Notes: a model not told the origin generated them from the letters alone. 64,000 nt of DNA from Stieleria maiorica (GCF_008035925.1 NZ_CP036264.1:1201774-1265773); one strand, 5' to 3'; shown: positions 9,528 to 18,527, counted from the first letter of the stretch. Made by a program: numbers and translations.

Positions 9528-10640
9528 ATGCATGTCCTCGCGATCGAGCCGTATTACGGCGGCAGCCATCAAGCGTTCTTGGACGGCGTGAGCGCCGGAA
9601 GTCGTCATCGCTGGTCGTTGGCGACGTTGCCGGCGCGGCATTGGAAATGGCGGATGCGTTCGGCCCCGGCCCAAATCGTTCCGGTGGTGGCCGATCGGAT
9701 TCAGTCCCAGGGCATCCCCGACGTGATCCTGACCAGCGACATGTTCGACCTGCCGACGTTTCTCGGGTTGGCATCGCGGCATGCGGCGCTGGGGACGTGG
9801 CTGATGGACGTCCCCGTGGTGACTTACTTTCACGAAAACCAGTGGGCCTATCCGACTGCGCCCGAGGCCAATCCGGATCATCACTTCGGTTTCACCAATC
9901 TGTTGACCGCCGCCGCGTCGACGACGTGTTGGTTCAATTCGGAGTTCAATCGTCGAACCTTTTTCGACCTCTCCCGCGAGTTCGTCGCGCGGATGCCCGA
10001 TGCGCGAAACGCGATCGACATCGACACGATCGAACGAACCAGCCACGTTGTTCCGCCGGGGTTTCATCCTCCGGCGAGCGAGTCGGACAAACGCGATCGA
10101 GAGAAACGCGAGGCCGAGGCACCGATCCGCTTGGGTTGGGTCAGCCGGTTCGAGCACGACAAGCGACCGGATCGGTTTCTCGAATTGCTGGACCGTTTAA
10201 CCAAGTTGCAGATCCGGTTCGAGTTGGTGCTGTTGGGCAGGCGCGGGCGATCGAGCGAAGTTCTCAATGACATTCGCAAGCGGCACGGGGAGTCGATTCT
10301 GTTTGACGGTTACGCCGAAACACGCGCCGCCTATGAAGCTCGGCTGGGCCAGATCGACGTCGTGGTTTCGACGGCCGAGCACGAGTTCTTTGGGATCGCG
10401 ATGTGTGAAGCGATCTGGGCCGGTGCCGTCCCGGTCACCCCGAACGATTTGAGCTATGTCGAGTACATCCCCGAATCGCTGCGTTACACCACGATCGATC
10501 TGGCCGCCGAGATCATCCAGGGCTTGCAATCACCTGCCGAGCGTGAGCGGTTAAGCGAACGCTGCCGCCGCCGAATCGAGGCCTACCGCATCGATCGCGT
10601 CATCGAACGGATCGATGCGGCACTGGAGACGGTCGGCTGA
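9528..10640 (+). CDS. DUF3524 glycosyltransferase, homologue of tRNA-queuosine alpha-mannosyltransferase (QTMAN/GTDC1)
   Basis: 370 residues. The N-terminus shows the DUF3524 signatures: EPYYGGSHQAFLDG, LPARHWKWRMR, DVILTSDMFDLPTFLGL, VVTYFHENQWAYP and WFNSEFNRRTFF. The C-terminal half is a GT4/GT-B donor domain (GWVSRFEHDKRPDRFLELL, STAEHEFFGIAMCEAIWAGA with the donor-binding Glu). Animal GTDC1 with this domain mannosylates queuosine in tRNA-Asp; bacterial members carry the same fold, so a GDP-mannose-dependent role on queuosine tRNA is a reasonable but unproved inference. The ATG at 9528 starts directly at the conserved EPYYGG region; an upstream ATG at 9414 overlaps the preceding gene. A GDP-mannose-forming enzyme is encoded at 48133-49230. 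Confidence 0.82.
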   Translation: MHVLAIEPYYGGSHQAFLDGVSAGSRHRWSLATLPARHWKWRMRSAPAQIVPVVADRIQSQGIPDVILTSDMFDLPTFLGLASRHAALGTWLMDVPVVTYFHENQWAYPTAPEANPDHHFGFTNLLTAAASTTCWFNSEFNRRTFFDLSREFVARMPDARNAIDIDTIERTSHVVPPGFHPPASESDKRDREKREAEAPIRLGWVSRFEHDKRPDRFLELLDRLTKLQIRFELVLLGRRGRSSEVLNDIRKRHGESILFDGYAETRAAYEARLGQIDVVVSTAEHEFFGIAMCEAIWAGAVPVTPNDLSYVEYIPESLRYTTIDLAAEIIQGLQSPAERERLSERCRRRIEAYRIDRVIERIDAALETVG

Positions 10641-10659
10641 GGGTGGGAGCGGCCCGCGC

Positions 10660-10779
10660 CTCGTTCCCGGGCTCCGCCTGGGAACGGGAATTTCCCCAGG
10701 CTCCGCCTGGGCCTGCACGCGGTGTGTGTGGCGGGAGCCACACCTCCGGTGCGTTCCACGGCGGAGCCATGGAACGAGG
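10660..10779. repeat. Intergenic repeat, family B
   Basis: Contains GTTCCCGGGCTCCGCCTGGG, a GTGTGTGGCGGGAGCCACAC hairpin and a closing GCGGAGCCATGGAACGAG. This is the same arrangement as in 16497-16920, 28330-28405 and 34949-35073. Each copy can fold into two GC-rich stem-loops. It sits between converging genes. Confidence 0.75.
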
Positions 10780-10857
10780 AAATTGACGATGGACTCCGGC
10801 GCTATCCACGATCTGGTGAGCGTCGCTACGTCGAAGTGACGCTGTCCCCCAACCGCC

Positions 10858-13290
10858 TCACTGAGGCAGTTGGTACTGCTGGAACCCGGTTTCGTCGTCG
10901 ATCGAATCGAAGAATCCTTGTTGGACCTTGGCTGCGGTTCCGTCGGACATGAACATCGCTATGATGCGTTCGGATTGTTGCGAGAAGATCGCCCGCAGGT
11001 CCGACGTGGCCGGTTGCAAACTGGTGCGTTTGACGACGTAGAAAACACGTTTGGGGCCGTTGGGGGCGACCACGTGCTCGCCACCGTCGGCATTGAAAAC
11101 GGTTTTCATGAAGTCTTCGTCGATCGAGTCCAGCTCGGGGATGTTGCCGATCGTGAAGCTTCCGAAGCCGACCATGTTCAGCCACGAAAACGGGCCCAAA
11201 TCCTTGTAGTAATTCTCTTTGCGGTCCTCGGGGACCAGTTGGTCCAGGTCCGTTCCACCGTTGGCGGACTCGGCCATTGCTGCGGCGGCTTGCTTGGCCA
11301 ATTCACGGGCCTGGGTGAAGCGGATCGCCGCGACGACTTCATCGCGAACTTCGTCCAACTCGGGCGTGTAGGCTTCCTTTTCATCGGTTTTCCAGCTCAG
11401 GTAGGTGCGCTGGGTTTCCAGGTCGACCGAGGTCGCCGGGGTGAACAGTTCTTGCTTGATCACCTGGCCTTCGATGCCGAACATCATCGCCGCGAAGGGG
11501 ACCCCACGCTGCGTCAAAGCGGTGCTTTCTTCGACCGAGTTGGCGATCGGTTCATCGGCCAGCGAGACCGGATCGAAGGGGCCGATCTTGCGATGGGTCA
11601 GTCCCAGTTCATCGGCCAACGCTTTCAGATTCGGACGCTCCGGGGCCGGCGTCGCATCGTCACCGCCGACGCCGTAGATGGCCCGTGCCCGCGAGTACTT
11701 TCGCATCACGTTGCGTGCCTTGGCGATCGCCGCGTCACGGGCCTCGCGGGCCGGCGCGTCGACCATCGTTTGGGCGATCTGATCGCGGACTTCTTCAAAC
11801 GGGCGGTAACGCGGCTCGGGTGTGGACTCCTCCGCGGTGGTTTCTTCGGCAGCTGTTTCTTCGGCCTCTACCGCGTCGGTTTCGGCTTCATCAGCCGTCG
11901 AGGCGTCTGCCGTTTCGGTCGACGCATCGCTCTGCATGGCGACCAAGCGAACGCCGCTGGAATCGCGGCCGGTTGATGACTGGTCGTCCGATTCAGGAGC
12001 GTCGTCGGGCGTTTCCTCAGTGGCTGCGTCTTCGGTGGCCGTTTCTTCAGTGGCTTCGACGTCCAGGTTGCCGGCTTCTTCGAGCTCTTTGGAGAATTCT
12101 TCGACCTGTTTTTGCTCAGCCGCTTTGGCTTCGGCGGATGCTTCCTGGTCGTCGTCGGCGGGTTCTTCGGAAGCTTTTTCGGCGGGCGTTTCGGGTTCGC
12201 TCGCCGCTTCGTCCTTCATTTCGGCCGGCGGAGTTGCTGCGGTCGGTGCAGCTTCGGAGGTATTTTCCGGCGTTTTTGCCTCGTTCATTTCAGCTTCGGC
12301 CGCGGTTTCTCCTGCGGCGGGCGTCTCGGGCGCTTCCGGTTCGATCACGACGTCCGGGGGCAGCTGGAATGCGCCGCCGGCCTTTCGCCGTTCGTACTCG
12401 GCTTTGATTTCTTCTTCGGACAACTTGGCGACTTCGGCGTCGCGGAACGCTTGCAATTCGCCCAGCAGATATTCAAAGCTCGCGGTTTCGCGTCGGCGGA
12501 ATCCGGGTTCGGGCGATTGGTCGCTCGGGTAACGGTCTTTTCCGGCTTCGTAGACGGTGACGACGTCGCTTTCGGAGGGGTTGGCGTCGGTTTCGTCGAC
12601 GTAGTCGTTGACCAGCACGCCATAGGCATTGACGGTCGCTTTCTGGTTCAATTTCAGGAAGTTGTTCCAGTGGTCCAGCGGCGATTGCAAGGGGAACTGC
12701 CCGCGGGCGACCGTCGCGCTGGCGCCGCGGAAATACAGGGCCGACAGGAGCTGTTTTCGCAGCATGTCGTACAGTTGGTACTGGCCCATTTGGTTGTTGG
12801 TTTCGCGGCGCAGCAAGGCGAACATTTCCCGCTCGCTCATCGTGCCGTCGGTGAATTGCTCCAGCCAGATGGCCAGCGAGGTGTCGTCCAGCTCGAAGCC
12901 TTGTTTTTGTGCTTCGGCGGCGAATTGCATCGTGCGGACCGACATGTCGTCGCTGGGCGAGCCGTTGATGCCGACCGACTGGATCTGGTTGGATTGTTGG
13001 TCGTAGACGAACCCGGGGACTTTGGGGGTCCCGCCCCGCCGCATCGTTTCCTCGGCCAACTTCCGCAGGTACTGGACCGTGGCGTAATGTTTCTGAGTGA
13101 ATCCGTTGACGCGGCTGGCCGTCAGCGACACGCCGTTGAACTCGGCCAAAACCGGATCGGTCATGCCCGGCCCGGACCGCCGCATGTATTCCGAAACTGT
13201 CGGCAGCACCACAAAGGCGAACATGGCCAGCAGAATCAGGAAGGTCATGGTGACCTTTTGATTGCGTCGAAACAGCTCCAGAGGACTCAT
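10858..13290 (-). CDS. PpiD/SurA-like membrane-anchored protein with acidic insert
   Basis: 810 residues. The N-terminus MSPLELFRRNQKVTMTFLIL enters a single membrane helix (about 15-32), then a SurA_N-like helical region (NGVSLTASRVNGFTQKHYAT), as in PpiD. Residues about 310-495 are an Ala/Glu/Pro/Thr-rich acidic low-complexity insert. Two further helical-and-strand regions follow, ending in QQYQLPQ. PpiD-type proteins are inner-membrane periplasmic chaperones that meet polypeptides leaving Sec. I see no intact parvulin active-site block, so isomerase activity is doubtful and a chaperone role is inferred. The gene diverges from topA, with 252 bp between starts. Confidence 0.65.
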   Translation of the reverse strand: MSPLELFRRNQKVTMTFLILLAMFAFVVLPTVSEYMRRSGPGMTDPVLAEFNGVSLTASRVNGFTQKHYATVQYLRKLAEETMRRGGTPKVPGFVYDQQSNQIQSVGINGSPSDDMSVRTMQFAAEAQKQGFELDDTSLAIWLEQFTDGTMSEREMFALLRRETNNQMGQYQLYDMLRKQLLSALYFRGASATVARGQFPLQSPLDHWNNFLKLNQKATVNAYGVLVNDYVDETDANPSESDVVTVYEAGKDRYPSDQSPEPGFRRRETASFEYLLGELQAFRDAEVAKLSEEEIKAEYERRKAGGAFQLPPDVVIEPEAPETPAAGETAAEAEMNEAKTPENTSEAAPTAATPPAEMKDEAASEPETPAEKASEEPADDDQEASAEAKAAEQKQVEEFSKELEEAGNLDVEATEETATEDAATEETPDDAPESDDQSSTGRDSSGVRLVAMQSDASTETADASTADEAETDAVEAEETAAEETTAEESTPEPRYRPFEEVRDQIAQTMVDAPAREARDAAIAKARNVMRKYSRARAIYGVGGDDATPAPERPNLKALADELGLTHRKIGPFDPVSLADEPIANSVEESTALTQRGVPFAAMMFGIEGQVIKQELFTPATSVDLETQRTYLSWKTDEKEAYTPELDEVRDEVVAAIRFTQARELAKQAAAAMAESANGGTDLDQLVPEDRKENYYKDLGPFSWLNMVGFGSFTIGNIPELDSIDEDFMKTVFNADGGEHVVAPNGPKRVFYVVKRTSLQPATSDLRAIFSQQSERIIAMFMSDGTAAKVQQGFFDSIDDETGFQQYQLPQ

Positions 13291-13542
13291 AGTGGGGGCT
13301 TTCGGGTGGAGAAAAGGAACGGGGGTGCGGAAATCGGAAGCGGAAAGGGTATCGCCGCGTCTTTTCGAGGGTCAAGCCGGAATCACGCTAATTCGCGTTG
13401 CTTGCCGGCGGCCGGTCGGTTATCAGACTGGTCCCGGGGGGCAGCTTCTTGAGCTTAGCGGATTGACGAGATCCTGCCTTCACCGCTACCACTAAACCGA
13501 GCGAACCCGATCTACCGACCCCGAGCAGAACAGCTTTTTTTG

Positions 13543-16281
13543 ATGGCAAAGAGCAACGGCAAGAGCCTGGTGATCGTCGAATCACCCGCAAAAGCACGCA
13601 CGATCTCGAAGTTTTTAGGTGCGGCCTATCAGGTCGAAGCCAGCATCGGGCACGTCCGAGATCTGCCTGAGGGCAAGAAAGATGTCCCCGAAAAGTACCG
13701 TGACCAGCCCTGGGCCTACCTGGGCGTGAACGTCGACGAGGGGTTCGAACCGCTGTACATCGTGCCGACGGACAAAAAAAAGCACGTCAGCAAATTAAAA
13801 GCGGCACTGAAGGAAGCAGACAGCCTGTATCTGGCGACCGATGAAGACCGCGAGGGTGAGGCGATCAGCTGGCACCTTCACGAGTTGCTGAAACCGAAAG
13901 TGCCCGTGCACCGACTGGTTTTCCACGAAATCACCAAGGAGGCGATCACCGACGCCTTGGAGCACACGCGGGAAATCGACCAGGGGTTGGTCCGGGCCCA
14001 GGAAACCCGCCGGATTCTCGACCGGTTGTACGGCTATGACATGTCCCAACTGCTGTGGCGGAAGGTCGGCAGCGGGACTTCGGCCGGTCGCGTGCAAAGC
14101 GTCGCGGTGCGGTTGATCGTCCAGCGGGAACGCGAGCGGATCGCCTTCGTCAAAGCGACCTACTGGGACATTGACGCGATCTTCCAGACCGGCAGCAACG
14201 AATCGCTGCCGGCGACATTGACGCGTTACAACGACAAAAAGGTGCCCACGGGCAAGGACTTTGATTCCAAAACCGGCAAGCCGACCAAGCCCGACTTGCT
14301 GCTGCTGAGCGAGAAAGAGACCAACGAGTTGGCCGAAACGCTGCGGACGACCGAGTTCGCGGTTTCCAAGGTCGAGGTCAAGCCGTTTTCCGAACGACCC
14401 CGGGCGCCCTTCACCACCAGCACGCTGCAACAGGAGGCCAACCGGAAGCTGGGTTTCGGTGCCAAACGCACGATGGGGGCGGCACAAAAACTGTACGAAA
14501 ACGGTTACATCACCTACATGCGGACCGACAGCACCACGCTGTCCAAGGAAGCCGTCTCGGCGGCTCGGTCGCTGGTGCAGTCCGTCTACGGCGAAAATTA
14601 CCTGCATCCGAGCGTTCGTGTTTACAAGGGCAAGGTCAAAAACGCCCAGGAAGCTCACGAGGCGATTCGTCCGGCCGGAACCCAGTTCCCCACGCCCGAA
14701 TCGTTGAAGGGCCAGTTGGATTCGGATCAATTCCGGCTGTACGACCTGATCTGGAAACGGACCGTCGCCTGCCAGATGGCCGACGCCCGCAAGCAGCGGA
14801 TCAGCGTGGTGATCGAGGGCGGCGGTGCGACGTTCACCGCGACCGGAACCAGCATCCTGTTCGAAGGTTTCTTGCGAGCCTATGTCGAAGGCAGCGATAA
14901 CCCGGAAGCCGAATTGGCCGACAAGGAGCGGATTTTGCCCAACGTCGCCGAAAGCGATCCGTTGACCCCCACGTCGATGGATCCCAAGAGCCACACCACC
15001 CAGCCGCCGGCCCGCTACACCGAAGCCTCGCTGACACGAACCTTGGAAGAAAAAGGCATCGGTCGACCCAGTACGTTCGCGTCGATCATCGGCACGATCA
15101 CCGACGAACGCCGCAATTACATCTACAAAAAAGGCAACGCGCTGGTCCCCAGCTGGCGCGCGTTCAGCGTCACGCGGCTGATGGAAGAACACTTCGGGAC
15201 TCTGGTCGATTACCAATTCACCGCCGACATGGAGGACTTCCTGGACTCGATCAGCCGCAACGAAGGCGGCGCCGAAGAGTACCTGCGGCGGTTCTATTTC
15301 GGCGAAGACGGGCCGGCCAGCGAAGCGATCAAGAAACTTGAGGTCGACCACAACGTCGCCCTAAAGCCGCGTCTGGAAAAGAAGCTCGAGGAGATCGATC
15401 CCCGCGTGACCGCGCGGTTCTCGTTGGGGCTGCCCGGCGAAGGCGAGCACCGCGAAGAGGTGTTCGTCCGCGTCGGAAAGTACGGGCCGTTTTTGGAACA
15501 GGGGGATCGCAAGGCACCGATCCCCGAAGGTCTGCCGCCGGATGAGCTGGATCTGGTCAAGGCGATCGAATTGCTGGACGCTGGTCAGGTCGAAGAGGAA
15601 CCCTTGGGGACTCACCCGGAAACCGGAAAGCCGATCTATGTCAAAATCGGTCGCTTCGGACCCTATGTCCAACTGGGGGCACCCGACGACAAGGAAAAAA
15701 AGAATCAATCCTTGCTCAAGGGCATGACGGTCGAAGACCTGACGTTGGAGATGGCGTGCAAGCTGCTCGAATTGCCGCGGACGCTGGGGAATTTCCCCGA
15801 CAACGACCAGCCCATCCAAGCCTTCGACGGTCGCTATGGGCCGTATGTGAAATGCGAAAAGGAAACGCGGTCCCTGCCCGATGGGGTGTCGCCGCTGGAG
15901 GTCACGCTCGATGAAGCGATCAAGCTGTTGCGGGAGCCGAAACGGCGCGGCCGAGCGGCGCCCAAAGAGCCGATCAAGGTGTTCGAGAACAAGTCGCCGG
16001 TGACCGAAGCCGAGGTCAAGGTGTTGGACGGCCGCTACGGACCCTACGTCACCGACGGCGAGACCAACGCGTCGTTGCCCAAGGGGACCGACCCGAAAGA
16101 GATGACGTTCGAATCGGCGCTCGACCTGCTGGCCGAACGGGCCGCCAAAGGCGGATCGAAAAAGAAGAAGAAAAAGAAGAAGGCCGCTAAAAAGAAAAAG
16201 GCGACGAAGAAAAAGGCCACCAAGAAGAAAGCGGCTAAAAAGAAGGCCACCAAAAAGAAGGGTGTCAAGAAGAAGTCCTAG
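13543..16281 (+). CDS. topA: DNA topoisomerase I with Lys-rich tail
   Basis: 912 residues, a type IA topoisomerase relaxing negative supercoils. The Toprim domain begins LVIVESPAKARTISKFLG, with the acidic triad in LATDEDREGEAISWHL. The active-site Tyr lies in YENGYITYMRTDSTTLS. The central region has RPSTFASIIGTITDE. After about residue 620 come C-terminal modules with repeated GRYGPYV/GRFGPYV cores instead of zinc fingers. The last about 45 residues are nearly all Lys, Ala and Thr, resembling the basic tails of actinobacterial TopA and histone-H1-like proteins. A TTG at 13540 is in frame, but the ATG at 13543 is the natural start. A run of T's precedes it and no Shine-Dalgarno is visible. 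Confidence 0.97.
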   Translation: MAKSNGKSLVIVESPAKARTISKFLGAAYQVEASIGHVRDLPEGKKDVPEKYRDQPWAYLGVNVDEGFEPLYIVPTDKKKHVSKLKAALKEADSLYLATDEDREGEAISWHLHELLKPKVPVHRLVFHEITKEAITDALEHTREIDQGLVRAQETRRILDRLYGYDMSQLLWRKVGSGTSAGRVQSVAVRLIVQRERERIAFVKATYWDIDAIFQTGSNESLPATLTRYNDKKVPTGKDFDSKTGKPTKPDLLLLSEKETNELAETLRTTEFAVSKVEVKPFSERPRAPFTTSTLQQEANRKLGFGAKRTMGAAQKLYENGYITYMRTDSTTLSKEAVSAARSLVQSVYGENYLHPSVRVYKGKVKNAQEAHEAIRPAGTQFPTPESLKGQLDSDQFRLYDLIWKRTVACQMADARKQRISVVIEGGGATFTATGTSILFEGFLRAYVEGSDNPEAELADKERILPNVAESDPLTPTSMDPKSHTTQPPARYTEASLTRTLEEKGIGRPSTFASIIGTITDERRNYIYKKGNALVPSWRAFSVTRLMEEHFGTLVDYQFTADMEDFLDSISRNEGGAEEYLRRFYFGEDGPASEAIKKLEVDHNVALKPRLEKKLEEIDPRVTARFSLGLPGEGEHREEVFVRVGKYGPFLEQGDRKAPIPEGLPPDELDLVKAIELLDAGQVEEEPLGTHPETGKPIYVKIGRFGPYVQLGAPDDKEKKNQSLLKGMTVEDLTLEMACKLLELPRTLGNFPDNDQPIQAFDGRYGPYVKCEKETRSLPDGVSPLEVTLDEAIKLLREPKRRGRAAPKEPIKVFENKSPVTEAEVKVLDGRYGPYVTDGETNASLPKGTDPKEMTFESALDLLAERAAKGGSKKKKKKKKAAKKKKATKKKATKKKAAKKKATKKKGVKKKS

Positions 16282-16318
16282 CCGCCCGACGCCCCGGTAG
16301 CTCCGCCCTTTCGATCGC

Positions 16319-16400
16319 AAACTGAGCCGTAGGCGCTAGCCTCGGGCCTTGCAGCTCGAGGGGCAATCCGGGGCCCGCGGCTAGCGCCGTCGGCTCATAA
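16319..16400. repeat. Inverted repeat, family A
   Basis: An imperfect palindrome: GAGCCGTAGGCGCTAGCCTC on the left pairs with GCGGCTAGCGCCGTCGGCTC on the right. Related copies are at 23645-23770 and 43520-43690. It follows topA by about 40 bp and could act as a transcript-stabilising or terminating hairpin. Confidence 0.75.
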
Positions 16401-16496
16401 AGTGCGTCGGGCCTCCATCGACGCAGGTGCCCGAACGCTTGCGCGATTCGGCTGATGTCACTCGTGTGTCGTCGCCCGATGGCTACGGTAAGTCGA
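16401..16496. repeat. Intergenic repeat, family C
   Basis: Same blocks as at 1866-2010, including GTGCCCGAACGCTTGCGCGA and CGTCGCCCGA, on the same strand. It lies directly between a family A and a family B repeat. Confidence 0.7.
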
Positions 16497-16920
16497 CGAT
16501 CCTCCCCTCCTTGTTCCCGGGCTCCGCCTGGGAACACACTGTGCCGGAGGCTCCGCCTCCCGTTCCGCACCACGTGTGGCGGAGCCACACCGACCTCGCG
16601 TCGCCAGGCGGAGCCCGGCAACGAGTTGGAACTGGTGCGACGATCCTCCCCTCCTTGTTCCCGGGCTCCGCCTGGGAACACGCTGTCCCGGAGGCTCTGC
16701 CTCCCGGCACGCACCGCACGTGTGGCGGAGCCACACCGACCCCGCGTCGCCAGGCGGAGCCCGGCAACGAGTTGGAACTGATGCGACGGTCCTTCCCCTC
16801 CTTGTTCCCGGGCTCCGCCTGGGAACACACTGTGCCGGAGGCTTCGCCTCCCGTTCCGCACCACGTGTGGCGGAGTCACACCGACCTCGCGTCGCCAGGC
16901 GGAGCCCGGCAACGGGGTCA
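16497..16920. repeat. Three tandem copies of family B repeat (about 145 bp each)
   Basis: Units start near 16497, 16641 and 16786, each 144-145 bp. Every unit carries CTTGTTCCCGGGCTCCGCCT, a GGAGGCTCCGCCTCC-type palindrome, GTGTGGCGGAGCCACACC and CAGGCGGAGCCCGGCAACG. Units differ at scattered positions, so the array is not brand-new. Single copies occur elsewhere in the window. The ORFs that cross it in several frames are products of the repeat, not genes. Confidence 0.9.
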
Positions 16921-17036
16921 AAGCGGGGCCGCGCAGCGAAACGCACTACTCGGCGGGGCGAAAACCGACTAAACTTCGCGGCCCGACGAAAAAGATCCTA
17001 CAAACTCACGTCCCAATTCACTTTCTGGAGTTCCCT

Positions 17037-17216
17037 ATGCCAAGTGGCATCGAACGAGTCCGCGAGATCAAACGCCTTCGCACACGCCGTAAAAAAGTCG
17101 CCAAGTTGCTCGCCCGAGCCAAGGCCGGCACGATGGACAAGGCCGAAGTCGTTCGCAAACTGAAGCGATTGACCCCGGGTGCGGACGTGATCATCGCCCG
17201 CGAAGGCCTGAAGTAA
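17037..17216 (+). CDS. Small basic planctomycete protein (DUF6800-like)
   Basis: 59 residues, beginning MPSGIERVREIKRLRTRRKK and ending DVIIAREGLK. About a third are Lys or Arg. It resembles the planctomycete DUF6800 family of about 60 residues with an RRKK core; I recall this family but could not search it. GGAG lies 6 nt upstream of the ATG (CTTTCTGGAGTTCCCT), a good ribosome site. A nucleic-acid or ribosome-binding role is plausible from composition only. The 3' end (CGCGAAGGCCTGAA) is partly re-duplicated at about 17223-17237 and 17306-17318. Confidence 0.72.
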   Translation: MPSGIERVREIKRLRTRRKKVAKLLARAKAGTMDKAEVVRKLKRLTPGADVIIAREGLK

Positions 17217-17651
17217 ACCATCGCGCGAAGGCCTGAATGAGAAGGTCACGCACAGGCCCGAGGTCAGCGGCGAAGGTTCGAAAGACATTGCCCGAAGATT
17301 TGGAATCGCCCGAAGGCCTGCGATTGCCTGGGCTCGGTCACCGGGCAGCAGACCTCCGCTGGCGAATGTCGCAGTGGTCGGCAGTGCAGTGGTCGGCGGT
17401 GCAGCGGAACATGATCCGAATCCGATGGGGTGACGTTTGCACAGCGCGTGTCGACCACTGTTTCGGCCCCGCCCGCCGCTCGATCCAGGTCCACGTCCTG
17501 CCGTCGACGCTCCCGCCCGCCAGCCCCGTCGTCGCCTCCCACCGTCGCCACTCAGGCCAGGATTTTCCCGGCAACGCTCTGAACCACGCCTCCCGTTGAG
17601 GCGTACCTGACGCCTAACGTCTCTCCCGACCCCTACCTCCTATAGACCAAC
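17217..17651. other. Intergenic region without a convincing gene
   Basis: It holds decayed echoes of the end of the preceding small gene and a tandem duplication GCAGTGGTCGGCAGTGCAG / GCAGTGGTCGGCGGTGCAG at about 17370-17404. The open frames have no coding character. The promoter of the ABC ATPase gene should lie near its right end. Confidence 0.4.
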
Positions 17652-18395
17652 ATGACAACGACCGAACAGCGTCGTCCGATGATCGAAGCGGACGGACTGA
17701 GCAAGTTCTATGGTCCATTCGCGGCCGCCCGCGACGTGAATTTCTCGGTTTTGCAGGGCGAACTGGTCGCATTTCTCGGCCCCAACGGTGCCGGCAAAAG
17801 CACCACGATGAAGATGCTGACCGGCTACATCGCGCCCAGCGAAGGTGAAGCCCGGATCGCCGGCCACAACATGATGGACGATCGCATCGAGGGCAGCCGC
17901 CATCTGGGTTACCTGCCCGAAAGCGGGCCGTTGTACATGGAAATGACCCCCTCGGGCATGCTGGATTTCTTTGCCGAGGCACGTGGGTTGGTCGGAGCCA
18001 AGAAGCGGGATCGCGTCGAAGCGGTCGTCGAAATCTGTGACCTGTCTTCGGTGATGTATAAACCGATCAGCAAGCTGTCCAAGGGTTTTAAACAGCGGGT
18101 CGGGATGAGCCAGGCGCTGCTGCACGACCCCGACGTGTTGATTTTGGACGAACCCACCGCGGGGCTGGACCCCAATCAGATCCGTGGCGTCCGCAAGACG
18201 ATGCGGAAGCTGGCCGAGACGAAAACGATTTTGCTGTCGACCCACATTTTGCAAGAGGTCGAAGCGATGGCCAATCGCGTCGTGATGATCAACGAAGGCC
18301 GTCTGGTCTATGACGGCGACGTCAACGGTTTGCGCGAGCACGGCAACGACGATCTGGATCAAGCGTTCCATCAACTGACGCAGTTCGACACGTAA
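17652..18395 (+). CDS. ABC transporter ATP-binding protein (GldA-like)
   Basis: 247 residues with all nucleotide-binding elements: Walker A GPNGAGKSTT, Q-loop region LGYLPESGPLY, signature LSKGFKQRVGMSQALL, Walker B DVLILDEPTAGLDPNQ and the H-loop LSTHIL. The GYLPE and GLDPNQ variants are typical of GldA-type ATPases. It should power the membrane protein encoded by the next gene. The system is predicted to move or extrude an unknown substrate across the inner membrane. A 169-bp spacer with inverted repeats separates it from that gene. Confidence 0.92.
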   Translation: MTTTEQRRPMIEADGLSKFYGPFAAARDVNFSVLQGELVAFLGPNGAGKSTTMKMLTGYIAPSEGEARIAGHNMMDDRIEGSRHLGYLPESGPLYMEMTPSGMLDFFAEARGLVGAKKRDRVEAVVEICDLSSVMYKPISKLSKGFKQRVGMSQALLHDPDVLILDEPTAGLDPNQIRGVRKTMRKLAETKTILLSTHILQEVEAMANRVVMINEGRLVYDGDVNGLREHGNDDLDQAFHQLTQFDT

Positions 18396-18401
18396 ATCCG
18401 C

Positions 18402-18527
18402 TGTGGGATAGGCTTCCAGCCTGTCGTCGGCCGGCACAAAATCGGTGCGGCCGGAAGCCTCAGCCGCGATGAATGACAGGCTAGAAGCCTATCCCACAAT
18501 GACCTGACAGGCTAGAAGCCTGTCCCA
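18402..18527. repeat. Inverted repeat, family D
   Basis: Arms at 18402-18425 and 18476-18499 are complementary over 24 bp with one mismatch (GTGGGATAGGCTTCCAGCCT on the left). A third half-copy occupies 18505-18527. Similar half-sites flank the repeat block at about 33768-33975. It lies inside the presumed Gld-type operon and may tune expression of the downstream genes. Confidence 0.8.

Noticed and set aside
16497..16920. CRISPR array
   Set aside because: The repeat units are 145 bp, contiguous and without unique spacers, and no cas genes are present.
16265..16972. ORFs on both strands through the tandem repeat
   Set aside because: The predicted proteins just repeat LFPGSAWE-like or RRSPGTR-like units in several frames, a consequence of the DNA repeat.
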